A stretch of 10,208 nt of DNA from Rhodospirillaceae bacterium (GCA_020629355.1 JAHDDM010000024.1:1-10208); one strand, 5' to 3'; counted from the stretch's first letter, positions 1 to 7,411 are shown. The notes: a model not told the origin generated them from the sequence alone. Numbers and translations: made by a program.

Positions 1-642
1 GGACTGGTGGGCTTAGGCTTTACGAATGCGCCCGCGTCCATTGCGCCTATTGGTGGCAGAACGCCTGTGATTGGCACGAATCCTTTTGCGCTTGCAGTGC
101 CAAATACAAGAGGCGAGGAGCGGTTCTACCGCGACAGGGAAGAAAAACAAGAAGGCGCGGCATTCGTCATGGATCAATCCGCCAGTACCATTGCAAAATC
201 GGAAATTATGAAACGCGCCAAAGCTGGCGAAGCCATCCCTGAGGGCTGGGCGTTTGATGCAGACGGCAATCCCACCACTGATCCGAATGCCGCGCTGAAA
301 GGCAGCATGGCACCTAGCGGCGGCTATAAGGGTTTCGGCATGGGGCTGATGGTCGAGGTCTTTGCGGCGGCTCTTTCTGGGGCAACTTTAGGCAAGGATG
401 CCAGTCCGTTTTCGGGCACAGCGGGCGGGCCACCAGCGACAGGACAGTTCTTTATTGCATTGAATCCAGAAACCTTCTCTGGCGGGATGTTTGGTGCAAA
501 CCTTGAAGGGTTATGCTCTGCTATCGAAGGTCAAGACGGTGCGCGTTTACCAGGTTCACGGCGGAAAAAATTCCGTGATAATCAAAGCCAGATTGAGATT
601 CCAGAGGCTCTGGCGGAAACAATCAAAGGATTAACAGCATAA
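1..642 (+). CDS. Malate/L-lactate dehydrogenase (Ldh2/YlbC-type) family oxidoreductase, 3' part
   Basis: The frame is open from base 1, so the gene begins upstream of the window. About 213 C-terminal residues are present of the roughly 330-350 usual in this family. These NAD(P)H-dependent enzymes interconvert 2-hydroxy acids and 2-oxo acids, or reduce cyclic imines, and are unrelated to classical Rossmann-fold lactate dehydrogenases. Family marks seen: a PIGGRTPVIGTNPFALAVP segment near the start, a VMDQSAS motif, a PEGWAFDADGNPTTDP stretch, and a GGYKGFGMGLMVEV helix followed by the GQFF strand. A charged segment (RGEERFYRDREEKQEG) between the NPFALAVP strand and VMDQSAS looks longer than I expect for the family. 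The substrate cannot be read from sequence: malate, lactate, sulfolactate, ureidoglycolate and piperideine-2-carboxylate enzymes all share this fold. The family call is firm; the specific activity is unknown. Confidence 0.9.
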   Translation, partial: GLVGLGFTNAPASIAPIGGRTPVIGTNPFALAVPNTRGEERFYRDREEKQEGAAFVMDQSASTIAKSEIMKRAKAGEAIPEGWAFDADGNPTTDPNAALKGSMAPSGGYKGFGMGLMVEVFAAALSGATLGKDASPFSGTAGGPPATGQFFIALNPETFSGGMFGANLEGLCSAIEGQDGARLPGSRRKKFRDNQSQIEIPEALAETIKGLTA

Positions 643-662
643 ACAGAACAACACTATAACCT

Positions 663-689
663 ATTCTGTATAATCAAATTATACAGAAT
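663..689. terminator. Perfect inverted repeat between convergent genes, possible bidirectional terminator
   Basis: A 12-base arm at 663-674 (ATTCTGTATAAT) is exactly complementary to 678-689, with a CAA loop. It lies between the stop of the oxidoreductase (642) and the converging stop of the aldehyde dehydrogenase (709), where a bidirectional terminator would be expected. The stem is AT-rich and no clear T-tract follows on either strand, so intrinsic termination would be inefficient. A protein-binding palindrome is the alternative. The repeat itself is certain; its role is inferred from position. Confidence 0.5.
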
Positions 690-708
690 TAGCTATGTGT
701 CCGATACA

Positions 709-2127
709 CTAACCACAGATGGTTTTGACCTCAAGAAATTCTTCCAGTCCCCAAATACTTTTTTCGCGTCCGTTGCCAGACTGCTTGTAGCCGCCAAACG
801 GTGAGTCCGTACCGCCGCCAGTCATGTTCAGATGCACCTGTCCCGCACGGAGCTTGCGCGCGATACGCTCAAGCGTTTCGCGGTCTTTACCACTGACATA
901 AGCTGCAAGACCATATTCGGTATCATTGGCAATTGCCACGGCTTCTTCTTCCGAATCGTAGTTGATAATGGCAATAACAGGACCGAAAATTTCTTCACGC
1001 GCAATGGTCATGTCATTATTGACATCGGCAAAGACTGTTGGGCGGCTATAGTAGCCTTGATTAAGACCATCGGGGCGGCCAACACCGCCAATGATCGTGG
1101 TTGCACCTTCATCGATGCCTTTTTGAATCAGGTCCTGTACTTTATCGAACTGTGCTTCGCTGACCAGAGGCCCCAAATCGATATCAGGATTGGTCGGATC
1201 ACCCACGGAGAGATCTTCCACCGCCTTGATGGCATATTCGGTAATCTCTGCCCGACGGTGTGCTGGAATCAGCATTCTGGTTGGGGCATTACAGGACTGT
1301 CCAGTATTACTCATGCAGTGCTGGATACCCTTGAAAACATTATCACCCAAAGCATCATCATCCAGTAGAATATGCGGTGATTTACCGCCCAATTCCTGCC
1401 CTACACGCTTGACGGTCTCGGCGGCGGCCTTGGCAACCGCAATACCACCACGAGTCGAACCAGTGAACGACATCATATCAATCTCAGGGTGGCGAGACAT
1501 GGCCTCGCCCACTTCAGGACCATAGCCCTGTACCAGATTAAAGACACCAGCGGGAACGCCAGCCTCCTCAAGAATTTCGGTAAGCAGAATTGCCGAAAGC
1601 GGGGCAATTTCACTCGGTTTTAAGACAATGGTGCAGCCAGCCGCCAAAGCTGGAGAAACTTTTGAGGCTATTTGATTGATCGGCCAGTTCCATGGTGTAA
1701 TAAAACCACAAACCCCAATGGGTTCTTTGCGAATGGTGTTGCCTTCGTGGATATGCTCGAAGGTATAGTTCTTCAAGACCTTATAAGCAGTGCGGATATG
1801 TCCCAAACCCACCGCTGCCTGTTGCTGCGTGGCCATGGTGATTGGTGCGCCCATCTCTTGCGAGATGGTCTGCGCCATTTCATCGTAACGCTTTTCATAG
1901 ACCTTAACGATCCGTGACAGCATGGCTAAACGCTCGCGCACTGGCGTTTCTGAATAGGTCTCGAACGCTTTACGCGCTGCGGCAACCGCACGGTCAACAT
2001 CAACCGCTGAACCCAAAGCCACCTCGGCAAAGGGCTGTTCTGTCGCGGGGTTGATCACATCAATATATTTTGGTTGCTCTGGTGCAACCCACTGACCGTC
2101 AATATAGAAATTGCTGTATTTTTTCAT
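709..2127 (-). CDS. NAD(P)-dependent aldehyde dehydrogenase
   Basis: The product is 472 residues, a full-length member of the ALDH superfamily that oxidises an aldehyde to a carboxylate in the cytosol. The core residues are all present: FITPWNWP with oxyanion-hole Asn147, Lys170 in VLKPSE for cofactor phosphate/ribose contact, the SFTGSTRGG cofactor loop (220-228), general-base Glu245 in QELGGKSP, and nucleophile Cys279 in GQSCNAPTR. EEIFGPV follows near 378-384, then a C-terminal PFGGYKQSGNGRE segment. The GQSCNAPTRML context resembles the group of broad-specificity ALDHs that includes CddD/3-succinoylsemialdehyde-pyridine-type enzymes, but the substrate is not determinable. The ATG is preceded by GAGGTAATA, a good ribosome site. 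The TerB-like gene lies 95 bases upstream on the same strand, and a candidate promoter sits in that gap, so the gene may have its own transcript. Confidence 0.95.
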   Translation of the reverse strand: MKKYSNFYIDGQWVAPEQPKYIDVINPATEQPFAEVALGSAVDVDRAVAAARKAFETYSETPVRERLAMLSRIVKVYEKRYDEMAQTISQEMGAPITMATQQQAAVGLGHIRTAYKVLKNYTFEHIHEGNTIRKEPIGVCGFITPWNWPINQIASKVSPALAAGCTIVLKPSEIAPLSAILLTEILEEAGVPAGVFNLVQGYGPEVGEAMSRHPEIDMMSFTGSTRGGIAVAKAAAETVKRVGQELGGKSPHILLDDDALGDNVFKGIQHCMSNTGQSCNAPTRMLIPAHRRAEITEYAIKAVEDLSVGDPTNPDIDLGPLVSEAQFDKVQDLIQKGIDEGATTIIGGVGRPDGLNQGYYSRPTVFADVNNDMTIAREEIFGPVIAIINYDSEEEAVAIANDTEYGLAAYVSGKDRETLERIARKLRAGQVHLNMTGGGTDSPFGGYKQSGNGREKSIWGLEEFLEVKTICG

Positions 2128-2187
2128 TATTACCTCAGTTGTGGAAATTCTTTGTCATTATCGACTAGTAAAACATTTCTCTGGGAA

Positions 2188-2216
2188 ATAAAAATGCTTT
2201 CACTGCAAAACGTCAA
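2188..2216 (-). promoter_or_regulatory. Candidate sigma-70-type promoter for the aldehyde dehydrogenase
   Basis: On the minus strand TTGACG (2211-2216) is followed after 17 bases by TTTTAT (2188-2193). The -35 match is 5 of 6 to consensus and the -10 match 4 of 6. It lies in the 95-base gap upstream of the aldehyde dehydrogenase start. This is a visual match only, without transcript evidence. Confidence 0.35.
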
Positions 2217-2222
2217 GATACT

Positions 2223-2663
2223 TTAGACTTGGTCTGCGACCTCGCGGCGGATACGGCCGCTTTCAAAGTCGCTCATCCCCAATAGGCCAGTAATACGGCG
2301 CATCATGTTGGCCTCGTACTCATCGACGATACCATCCACCATCACCACGCCCCACATCATCCGCAAAAGCTCGGCACGGTCTGCATCTTCAAAATCCGTG
2401 TTCACTACGCGCAAAAAACCATAATAATCCAGCGCTTCGCCGCAAAGTGCTTCGGCACGAGCGAGCAAGTCCGCTGCCGATGCGCTGCTATCCCATTGCT
2501 GGCGTTCTAGCAGCTCAAGAATATGCGCCCGTTCTTCCGTGCCGTAGTCCTCATCAAGCTTTGCTGTATAGACCAGTATCGCCGCCACGGCCTCGGCATT
2601 GCTGATGGTTTCTTTGGATTTGACTTCCTCTTTATGTAATGCTACACGAATTTTATTCCACAT
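2223..2663 (-). CDS. TerB-like (COG4103-type) tellurite-resistance-domain protein
   Basis: This is a 146-residue, largely helical, acidic protein without signal peptide or membrane segment. Two TerB-like helical units are visible. The first covers about 20-55 (AEAVAAILVYTAKLDEDYGTEE) and the second about 92-135, with the characteristic acidic pattern DGIVDEYE at 110-117. TerB folds are thought to bind divalent metal through such clustered acidic residues, and the family is linked to tellurite and envelope stress in some bacteria. Stand-alone short proteins of this type are common in alphaproteobacteria and have no defined function. Start choice: an AGGAG lies 7 bases before the ATG. It is divergent from the hydroxylase gene, with 69 bases between the start codons, so the two may share a control region. 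No other ter genes are present, so calling it tellurite resistance would be unjustified. Confidence 0.82.
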   Translation of the reverse strand: MWNKIRVALHKEEVKSKETISNAEAVAAILVYTAKLDEDYGTEERAHILELLERQQWDSSASAADLLARAEALCGEALDYYGFLRVVNTDFEDADRAELLRMMWGVVMVDGIVDEYEANMMRRITGLLGMSDFESGRIRREVADQV

Positions 2664-2676
2664 CTGGATACTCCTG

Positions 2677-2705
2677 TTGTCCTGTCTGTGGTATCTTCAT
2701 ACTAT
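2677..2705 (+). promoter_or_regulatory. Weak candidate promoter for the hydroxylase gene in the divergent gap
   Basis: TTGTCC (2677-2682) and TACTAT (2700-2705) are separated by 17 bases in the 69-base region between the divergent TerB-like and hydroxylase starts. Each hexamer matches consensus at 4 of 6 positions. A promoter must lie somewhere in this short gap for the plus-strand gene, but this exact placement is uncertain. Confidence 0.25.
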
Positions 2706-2732
2706 ATGGATATTCTGAGAACACCCTAAATC

Positions 2733-3524
2733 ATGGCGATTGCCCTGGAATTTTTACTGGACTTGAGAGTTCTTATTGTCACATGCGTTCTGGTGGCCTT
2801 TTTTTGTGTCGAAAAAATCTGGCCGCAAGCACCGCTGATTCAGTCACTCAGAACACGTCGTGCCAGATGTATCCGTTGGGTCAAGAACCTTGGCCTCTTT
2901 GGTATCAATGCCCTGCTTGCCCCGATTATCACCATCCCCTTGACAGCATGGGCAGATGATCATGCCCTGCTCTGGCGAGCAGAATACACCACAGGAGCAT
3001 GGATTCTGCTTGATCTGATACTGCTGGATTGTGCAATTTACTGGTGGCATCGGATGAGCCACGAAATACCTTTCCTGTGGCGGTTTCATCAGGTGCATCA
3101 TCTCGATGAATTTCTCGATACCACTTCAGGGGTGCGGTTTCACTTTGGCGAGGTTATCCTTTCGGCTTTATTCCGCATGATCGTTATTATGCTCTTCGGT
3201 ATTGATCTGATTTCCGTGATCATCTTCGAGACCATTCTGCTAGTCTCGACACTTTTTCAACACTCTAATCTTGCGATTGCGCAACGCCTTGAGCGTGGTC
3301 TGGGATTTTTGATCATCACCCCCGCTCTGCATTGGGTACATCATCATGCCAAACAAGCCGATACGGATTCAAATTATGGTGCGGTACTCAGTATCTGGGA
3401 TCGGCTGTTCCGCTCCCGCTCAAAGACAGTGCGTGATCCCAATATGCGTATTGGGGTTGAAGGGGGGCGCGAAAAAGATTTTTGGGGACTGATTCTTGCG
3501 CCATTGCAGAAAAAGGGAAAGTGA
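2733..3524 (+). CDS. Membrane fatty acid hydroxylase / sterol desaturase family protein
   Basis: The product is 263 residues, an integral inner-membrane non-haem di-iron oxygenase. The full histidine signature is present: HRMSH (106-110), HQVHH (119-123), extra His at 137 and 177, and HWVHHH (200-205). Hydrophobic segments lie near 10-25, 53-70, 88-103 and 140-175, placing the His clusters on the cytoplasmic face as in this superfamily. Members use O2 to hydroxylate or desaturate lipids such as fatty acids, sterols, carotenoids or alkyl ethers. The bacterial substrate here is unknown. The sequence ends in a short basic tail (APLQKKGK). No strong Shine-Dalgarno precedes the ATG at 2733, so the start is less certain than the family. 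It is divergent from the TerB-like gene and convergent with the aminotransferase, so it is probably transcribed alone. Confidence 0.92.
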   Translation: MAIALEFLLDLRVLIVTCVLVAFFCVEKIWPQAPLIQSLRTRRARCIRWVKNLGLFGINALLAPIITIPLTAWADDHALLWRAEYTTGAWILLDLILLDCAIYWWHRMSHEIPFLWRFHQVHHLDEFLDTTSGVRFHFGEVILSALFRMIVIMLFGIDLISVIIFETILLVSTLFQHSNLAIAQRLERGLGFLIITPALHWVHHHAKQADTDSNYGAVLSIWDRLFRSRSKTVRDPNMRIGVEGGREKDFWGLILAPLQKKGK

Positions 3525-3580
3525 GACTCCTCAAGTTGACTAGGTAGTGTCGTCAAATTATTCTTTGATACTGGCGCGTG

Positions 3581-4750
3581 TCAAACCAATTTCTGTATTG
3601 CGTGTGTCATACGACAAATTGCGGTATCTACGGTTGCTTCTGGCGCAACCAGAGATAACCGAATATACGGATCAAGGCCGAAAGCTGCGCCAGGTACAAC
3701 CGCGACATTGGCCGCGTGCAGGAAATAGGCCGCAAGATTGCTGCTGGTCTTGATACTACCAGTCCCAAGTAATGCACCGCAATGATAATACAGAAACATT
3801 CCCCCCTGTGGTGTAATGGTTCTTAGCTGTGGAAACGGCCGTAAGGCTGCAATAATTTTATCACGTCTTGCGCTAAACGATTCTTGCCAATTTTTCAGAT
3901 AACCATGATCACCATTCAATGCCGTAATCGTAGCGGCCTGTGTAATTGAACAAGGATTGGCACTACATTTTGCCATGATAGAGCGCACCTTATCCATGAC
4001 TTCGGTTGAACCTAAGGCATATCCAAGCCTCCAGCCAGTCATGGCATAGGTTTTTGAGATACTGTTGACCACAATGAGACGACTACGCAATTCAGGGGCA
4101 AGCGCCAACAGAGAAGCGTAACGTCCGCCGTCATAGACAAGGTTCTCGTAGACCTCATCAAGGATAATCCAGATATTGGGGTAGTTTTTGAGAATTGTGG
4201 CAAAATCACGCAATTCGGCTGCTGAGTATACCATGCCTGTCGGATTATTCGGGTTATTGAGGATAAAAACTCGTGCCTGATTACCCTGTTCCGCCAGAGT
4301 TGCAGCCAATTTTTCTGGACTGAGGCGAAAATTATCTTCGATACCGCACGGAATTCCAGCAATTTCCGCATCCAGAATATTGATCATACCGTGGTAGCTG
4401 CCATAACAGGGTAAGGGCATAATAACACGATCACCCTGTTGCAAGATGGTACGAAACAACACCGCCAATAATGCCTTGCCACCAGAATCCGCCACCACTT
4501 CCGAAGGACTGAAGGTGATGCCATAATCGCGTTGGTATTTGGCGATAATGGCTTTTTTCAAGGCTGGTGTGCCATCGGTATTGGTATATTTGGTCTCGCC
4601 ACGCCAGATAGCCTCTACCGCCGCCTGTTTGATATGATCTGGCGTGTCAAAGTCTGGCTCGCCAATGGATAAATCCGCAATATCCCGCCCCTCTGCCTGT
4701 AGCTTTCGGGTCAAAGCAAAAATATCCGCAATGCTTGATGCCTCAGTCAT
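3581..4750 (-). CDS. Class I/II pyridoxal-phosphate aminotransferase (AspC-like fold)
   Basis: The product is 389 residues, full length for a fold-type I aminotransferase that moves an amino group between an amino acid and a 2-oxo acid in the cytosol. Markers: SIGEPDFDTPDHI near 28-40, Tyr116 in the cofactor-stacking position, NNPNNPTG with Asn169, DEVYENLVYDG with Asp198 and Tyr201, the Schiff-base Lys233 in SISKTYAMTGWRLGY, and Arg364 in YIRLS, the conserved substrate-carboxylate arginine. It resembles the branch containing aspartate and aromatic aminotransferases; the donor specificity is not resolved. The ATG lies within the end of the upstream bpt gene, with an 8-base overlap (ATGACTGA), so translation is probably coupled. 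It is the last gene of the motor-bpt group. I see no convincing terminator in the 56 bases before the converging hydroxylase stop. Confidence 0.93.
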   Translation of the reverse strand: MTEASSIADIFALTRKLQAEGRDIADLSIGEPDFDTPDHIKQAAVEAIWRGETKYTNTDGTPALKKAIIAKYQRDYGITFSPSEVVADSGGKALLAVLFRTILQQGDRVIMPLPCYGSYHGMINILDAEIAGIPCGIEDNFRLSPEKLAATLAEQGNQARVFILNNPNNPTGMVYSAAELRDFATILKNYPNIWIILDEVYENLVYDGGRYASLLALAPELRSRLIVVNSISKTYAMTGWRLGYALGSTEVMDKVRSIMAKCSANPCSITQAATITALNGDHGYLKNWQESFSARRDKIIAALRPFPQLRTITPQGGMFLYYHCGALLGTGSIKTSSNLAAYFLHAANVAVVPGAAFGLDPYIRLSLVAPEATVDTAICRMTHAIQKLV

Positions 4751-5468
4751 CAGAAAACTCCTGCCAATCCTGACTTTGCCAATTATAACATTCTAACGGC
4801 GCAAACCGCGTCTTGTAAGCCATGTTGGGTGCTTCAGCAATATAATAGCCTAAATACACATAGGGCTTGCCTAATAGGCGCGCGCGGGCAATTATTTCCA
4901 ACACCATCATCAGTCCTAGAGAACGTTTCGGCATGGTAGGGTCAAAAAAACTGTACACAGCCGATAGACCATCGTCAAAATCATCCACCATGGCAACCGC
5001 CAACAATCGGTCTTCGGCATCATAAGCACACAGTAAAAAAGCATCCTGCGGCACGATTTGTACCAGACGCCTGAAGTAATCCGCATCGATCGTGTTCATG
5101 TCGCTATCAGGATGACGCGCGCGCAAATACTGGTGGAACAGAGCGTAATTTTCCTCGGTGTATTCTGGTGTTACTGCACGAAATCTTAAGTCAATATTGT
5201 TGCGTTGAACACGCCGAAAGCTCCGCGAAGGCTGAAATTTATCTACCAGCACCCGCACTGATTGACAGGCACGGCAGCCTGGACATATCGGGATATAGGC
5301 CGTGTTCATCGAACGCCGAAACCCCATCCGATTCATCTGTTGCGAGAAAGGCTTTAACTCTTCTGGCTTAAAAACAGCAAAGGCCTGTATTTCAGTGCGC
5401 CCCGCAATATAGGGACAAGGCGTTTCAGAAGACACGCGCAACCGTTTCTCAAGGAATTCACTGCTCAC
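4743..5468 (-). CDS. bpt: Aspartate/glutamate leucyltransferase (Bpt/Ate-type aminoacyl-tRNA-protein transferase)
   Basis: This is a cytosolic enzyme of the N-degron pathway. It transfers an amino acid from aminoacyl-tRNA to the N-terminus of target proteins, marking them for ClpS/ClpAP degradation. Bacterial Bpt enzymes use Leu-tRNA on N-terminal Asp or Glu; the eukaryotic relative Ate1 uses Arg. With a GTG start at 5466-5468 the protein is 241 residues, the usual family length. Seen: CPYIAGR (18-24), GFRRSMNTAYIP followed by the Cys cluster CPGCRAC (62-68), RNNIDLRFRAV, FFDPTMPKRSLG (about 174-185) and the C-terminal YLGYYIAEAPNMAYKTRF. The frame stays open to an ATG at 5540, but those 24 residues lie inside the upstream motB and are basic and unlike the family, so I prefer the GTG, 7 bases after that motB stop. 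A weak GAG lies upstream. Leu versus Arg specificity is inferred. Confidence 0.9.
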   Translation of the reverse strand: MSSEFLEKRLRVSSETPCPYIAGRTEIQAFAVFKPEELKPFSQQMNRMGFRRSMNTAYIPICPGCRACQSVRVLVDKFQPSRSFRRVQRNNIDLRFRAVTPEYTEENYALFHQYLRARHPDSDMNTIDADYFRRLVQIVPQDAFLLCAYDAEDRLLAVAMVDDFDDGLSAVYSFFDPTMPKRSLGLMMVLEIIARARLLGKPYVYLGYYIAEAPNMAYKTRFAPLECYNWQSQDWQEFSDD

Positions 5469-5475
5469 AATACAT

Positions 5476-6417
5476 CTACTCGCTAATGCGTGGCGGAGCC
5501 GAAAAGCGCACATCTCGCGCCTGAACCTGATGGTCATCATTCGACAGTAAAGTAATCTGAATACGGATATTCTTCAAAGCATCCCGATCAACAAAATCTA
5601 TCGGTTTCGTTGCGCCCTTACCGCCAATGCCAAAAATACGCCCCTCAGGGATACCCATCCGAATCAGATGCTGCCTGGTCACATCTGCTCGCTGCATCGA
5701 TAGTCGCCATTGATTCTCAAAGTCACCCTCTAGTGCCGAATGACCCGTGATCATAATATGCCGATCCAGACGCGCCAAAAATCGGCTGATCACAAATAAA
5801 GTATTGCGTAAAGGCCGTGTCATTTCGGCGGAGTTGCGCCGAAATGTACGTTGGCCTTCACTATTGATGAACTCAATATTCAAGCCAACCCGATCCGTGA
5901 ATATGCGCGCCGTAACCGCCTCTGTTGGATTATCTGTGTAGATTTTACGCAAAGCCTGCAAAAGCCGATTTTCCAGATCATCCAGAACCAGTTCACCATC
6001 ATTAACAGGTGTATCACCCTGCATCTGTTCCTTTTTTGTTGTTAAGCGATCCTCTTGGGGATTGTTCTCAAGAACAATATCATCAACACGCTGATCCAAA
6101 GTGAAAATCGTGTTCACCACCTGCTGATTCTCTATACGACCGTCAACCTTCTCGTTGCTCGCACCACCAGCATCAAACATATTGCCCGTGGCTGAGACCT
6201 CCGCTGTTTCCTCCTCGGGGGTGAAAGAATTGCCCACCAGTGCCATGTCCACCGTCATCGATGCATTCAACAGCCATAACAGTAAAAAAAACGCCATCAT
6301 CGCCGTAACAAAATCCGCATAGGCAATTTTCCACGCTGCCACATGACCCTCTTCTGGCGGAATTTTCTTCCGCCGTACAATCAGACTAAGCTCGTCTTCG
6401 TCGTCATCTCTGGCCAT
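5476..6417 (-). CDS. motB: MotB-family flagellar stator protein, second copy
   Basis: The product is 313 residues. Layout: an acidic then basic cytoplasmic tail (1-30), one membrane helix (about 31-51) with the plug-adjacent motif YADFVTAMMAFFLLLWLL and proton-carrying Asp35, a long polar linker (about 55-150), and an OmpA-like peptidoglycan-binding domain (about 170-292). The OmpA domain has ITGHSALEGDFENQW, LSMQRADVTRQHL (Ser240, Arg243) and a NIRIQI strand at 283-288. MotB anchors the stator to the cell wall while MotA-MotB conducts protons to turn the flagellum. It starts 12 bases after the stop of the first motB, with a weak GGAT ribosome site, and ends 7 bases before bpt. The N-terminal block is clearly homologous to the preceding gene; the linkers are not alignable by eye. 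It could be a MotB variant rather than the principal MotB; which is dominant cannot be decided here. Confidence 0.9.
   Translation of the reverse strand: MARDDDEDELSLIVRRKKIPPEEGHVAAWKIAYADFVTAMMAFFLLLWLLNASMTVDMALVGNSFTPEEETAEVSATGNMFDAGGASNEKVDGRIENQQVVNTIFTLDQRVDDIVLENNPQEDRLTTKKEQMQGDTPVNDGELVLDDLENRLLQALRKIYTDNPTEAVTARIFTDRVGLNIEFINSEGQRTFRRNSAEMTRPLRNTLFVISRFLARLDRHIMITGHSALEGDFENQWRLSMQRADVTRQHLIRMGIPEGRIFGIGGKGATKPIDFVDRDALKNIRIQITLLSNDDHQVQARDVRFSAPPRISE
6263..6336 (-). repeat. Conserved block shared by the two motB genes (copy in second motB)
   Basis: Aligning this 74-base block without gaps to 7178-7251 I count 62 identical bases. It covers the membrane helix with the proton-carrying Asp and its flanks, from AWK to LLNA. 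It marks the two genes as paralogues; outside it the DNA similarity falls off quickly by eye. This is selected coding similarity, not a mobile repeat. Confidence 0.8.
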
Positions 6418-6429
6418 TACGCATCCATA

Positions 6430-7326
6430 CTATTGGTCGAAACTCTCTAGCCGCTCAAAGGCAATGAACTTGAGCGTAACCCGATCATTCACCGCCGAAG
6501 TTGGATTATCCGGATCCAATAAGTTCTTCGCCGCGAAGCCATCCACCGATTGAATATTGTCCTGCTCAAAACCATTGTTCGTCATCCATTGCATAACAGC
6601 CAAAGCCCGTTGCGTGGATAAATGCCAAAGATTTCCCCCTGCCACGCTGGTATGGCCTTCGATATTGACACGAACATCACCAAAACCCGAAGCCAGCAAA
6701 GTACTTATCTGCGCCAGCTGTCGGTTGCCATGAACGGATATTTCAGCCGTGCCTGGGACAAAAGACCCCTTCAGCGAGGCAATATGGGCATCCAAACCGT
6801 TCTCACGCGATTCGATCAATATACTATTCTGCTGCTGACTGCTGCTGTCTGAAGACTCAACAACCAACGGAACACCTTCCGTAAAGTTTTTGGAAATTTC
6901 AGCTTCGGGGGTATCTTGTAAATCTATATTGTCACGATCCTCTGCTACGGTTCTTTCGGCGGTTTGATCAGTACTGCCTAGAAGGATATCTTTGGGACTC
7001 TTCAGCAATTTCAGAACCGAAGGGTTAGAGCTGTCAAACTTTAAGGGCTGCACTGAGTTTTCAGACACCCCCTCAAGCTCGTTGGTTCCGAACTCCGTCG
7101 AGGCAACCAACTGATTGTCCACGGGGTCTTGTGCCATAAAATATTCCGCAATCCCCGCCACCTGTGCTTTTGTCGAGGCATTCAACAGCCACAGCAAAAG
7201 GAAGAACGCCATCATCGCCGTGACAAAATCGGCATAGGCCACCTTCCACGCACCACCGTGTGCATCCGCCGGAGTTCTTATTTTACGAGTGATCACGACT
7301 ACGCTGGATTTCTTCTTGCGTCTCAT
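6430..7326 (-). CDS. motB: MotB-family flagellar stator protein, first copy
   Basis: The product is 298 residues. A basic N-terminal tail (MRRKKK) leads to GGAWKVAYADF and one membrane helix (about 29-50) carrying Asp33, equivalent to Asp32 of E. coli MotB. A Ser/Asp/Gln-rich linker of over 120 residues follows, including SSDSSSQQQ at about 158-166. The OmpA-like domain (about 175-287) has NIEGHTSVAGG, LWHLSTQRALAVM (Ser237, Arg240) and NDRVTL at 280-285. Role: the cell-wall-anchored proton-channel subunit of the flagellar motor. It follows motA after an 85-base gap. In-frame TGA TGA codons stand directly before the ATG, so this is the earliest possible start, yet I see no Shine-Dalgarno. A small GC-stem hairpin lies 11 bases upstream of the start. 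The second motB follows after 12 bases. Confidence 0.92.
   Translation of the reverse strand: MRRKKKSSVVVITRKIRTPADAHGGAWKVAYADFVTAMMAFFLLLWLLNASTKAQVAGIAEYFMAQDPVDNQLVASTEFGTNELEGVSENSVQPLKFDSSNPSVLKLLKSPKDILLGSTDQTAERTVAEDRDNIDLQDTPEAEISKNFTEGVPLVVESSDSSSQQQNSILIESRENGLDAHIASLKGSFVPGTAEISVHGNRQLAQISTLLASGFGDVRVNIEGHTSVAGGNLWHLSTQRALAVMQWMTNNGFEQDNIQSVDGFAAKNLLDPDNPTSAVNDRVTLKFIAFERLESFDQ
7178..7251 (-). repeat. Conserved block shared by the two motB genes (copy in first motB)
   Basis: This is the partner of the block at 6263-6336, with 62 of 74 bases identical by my count. Twelve substitutions, many at third codon positions, suggest an old tandem duplication held by selection on the membrane helix, rather than a recent copy. 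Confidence 0.8.
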
Positions 7327-7411
7327 TCATCAGTACAGGGCAAAACCCTATATCCCTAATTGTTCAGCACTCACCATATCCCTCAACAACGTGACCATTT
7401 TAAGGCTTGAG

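Noticed and set aside
832..1368. 178-residue open frame on the plus strand inside the aldehyde dehydrogenase gene
   Set aside because: It is antisense to a complete ALDH with all catalytic motifs, its product has no recognisable domain, and it has no supporting context. It is a shadow of codon structure.
2223..2663. Tellurite resistance operon
   Set aside because: Only a stand-alone TerB-like domain is present; terA, terC, terD, terE and terZ are absent from the window.
3525..3580. Possible bidirectional terminator between the convergent hydroxylase and aminotransferase genes
   Set aside because: Only short interrupted pairings are visible (TTGAC with GTCAA, TCAA with TTGA), with no stable stem and no T-run.
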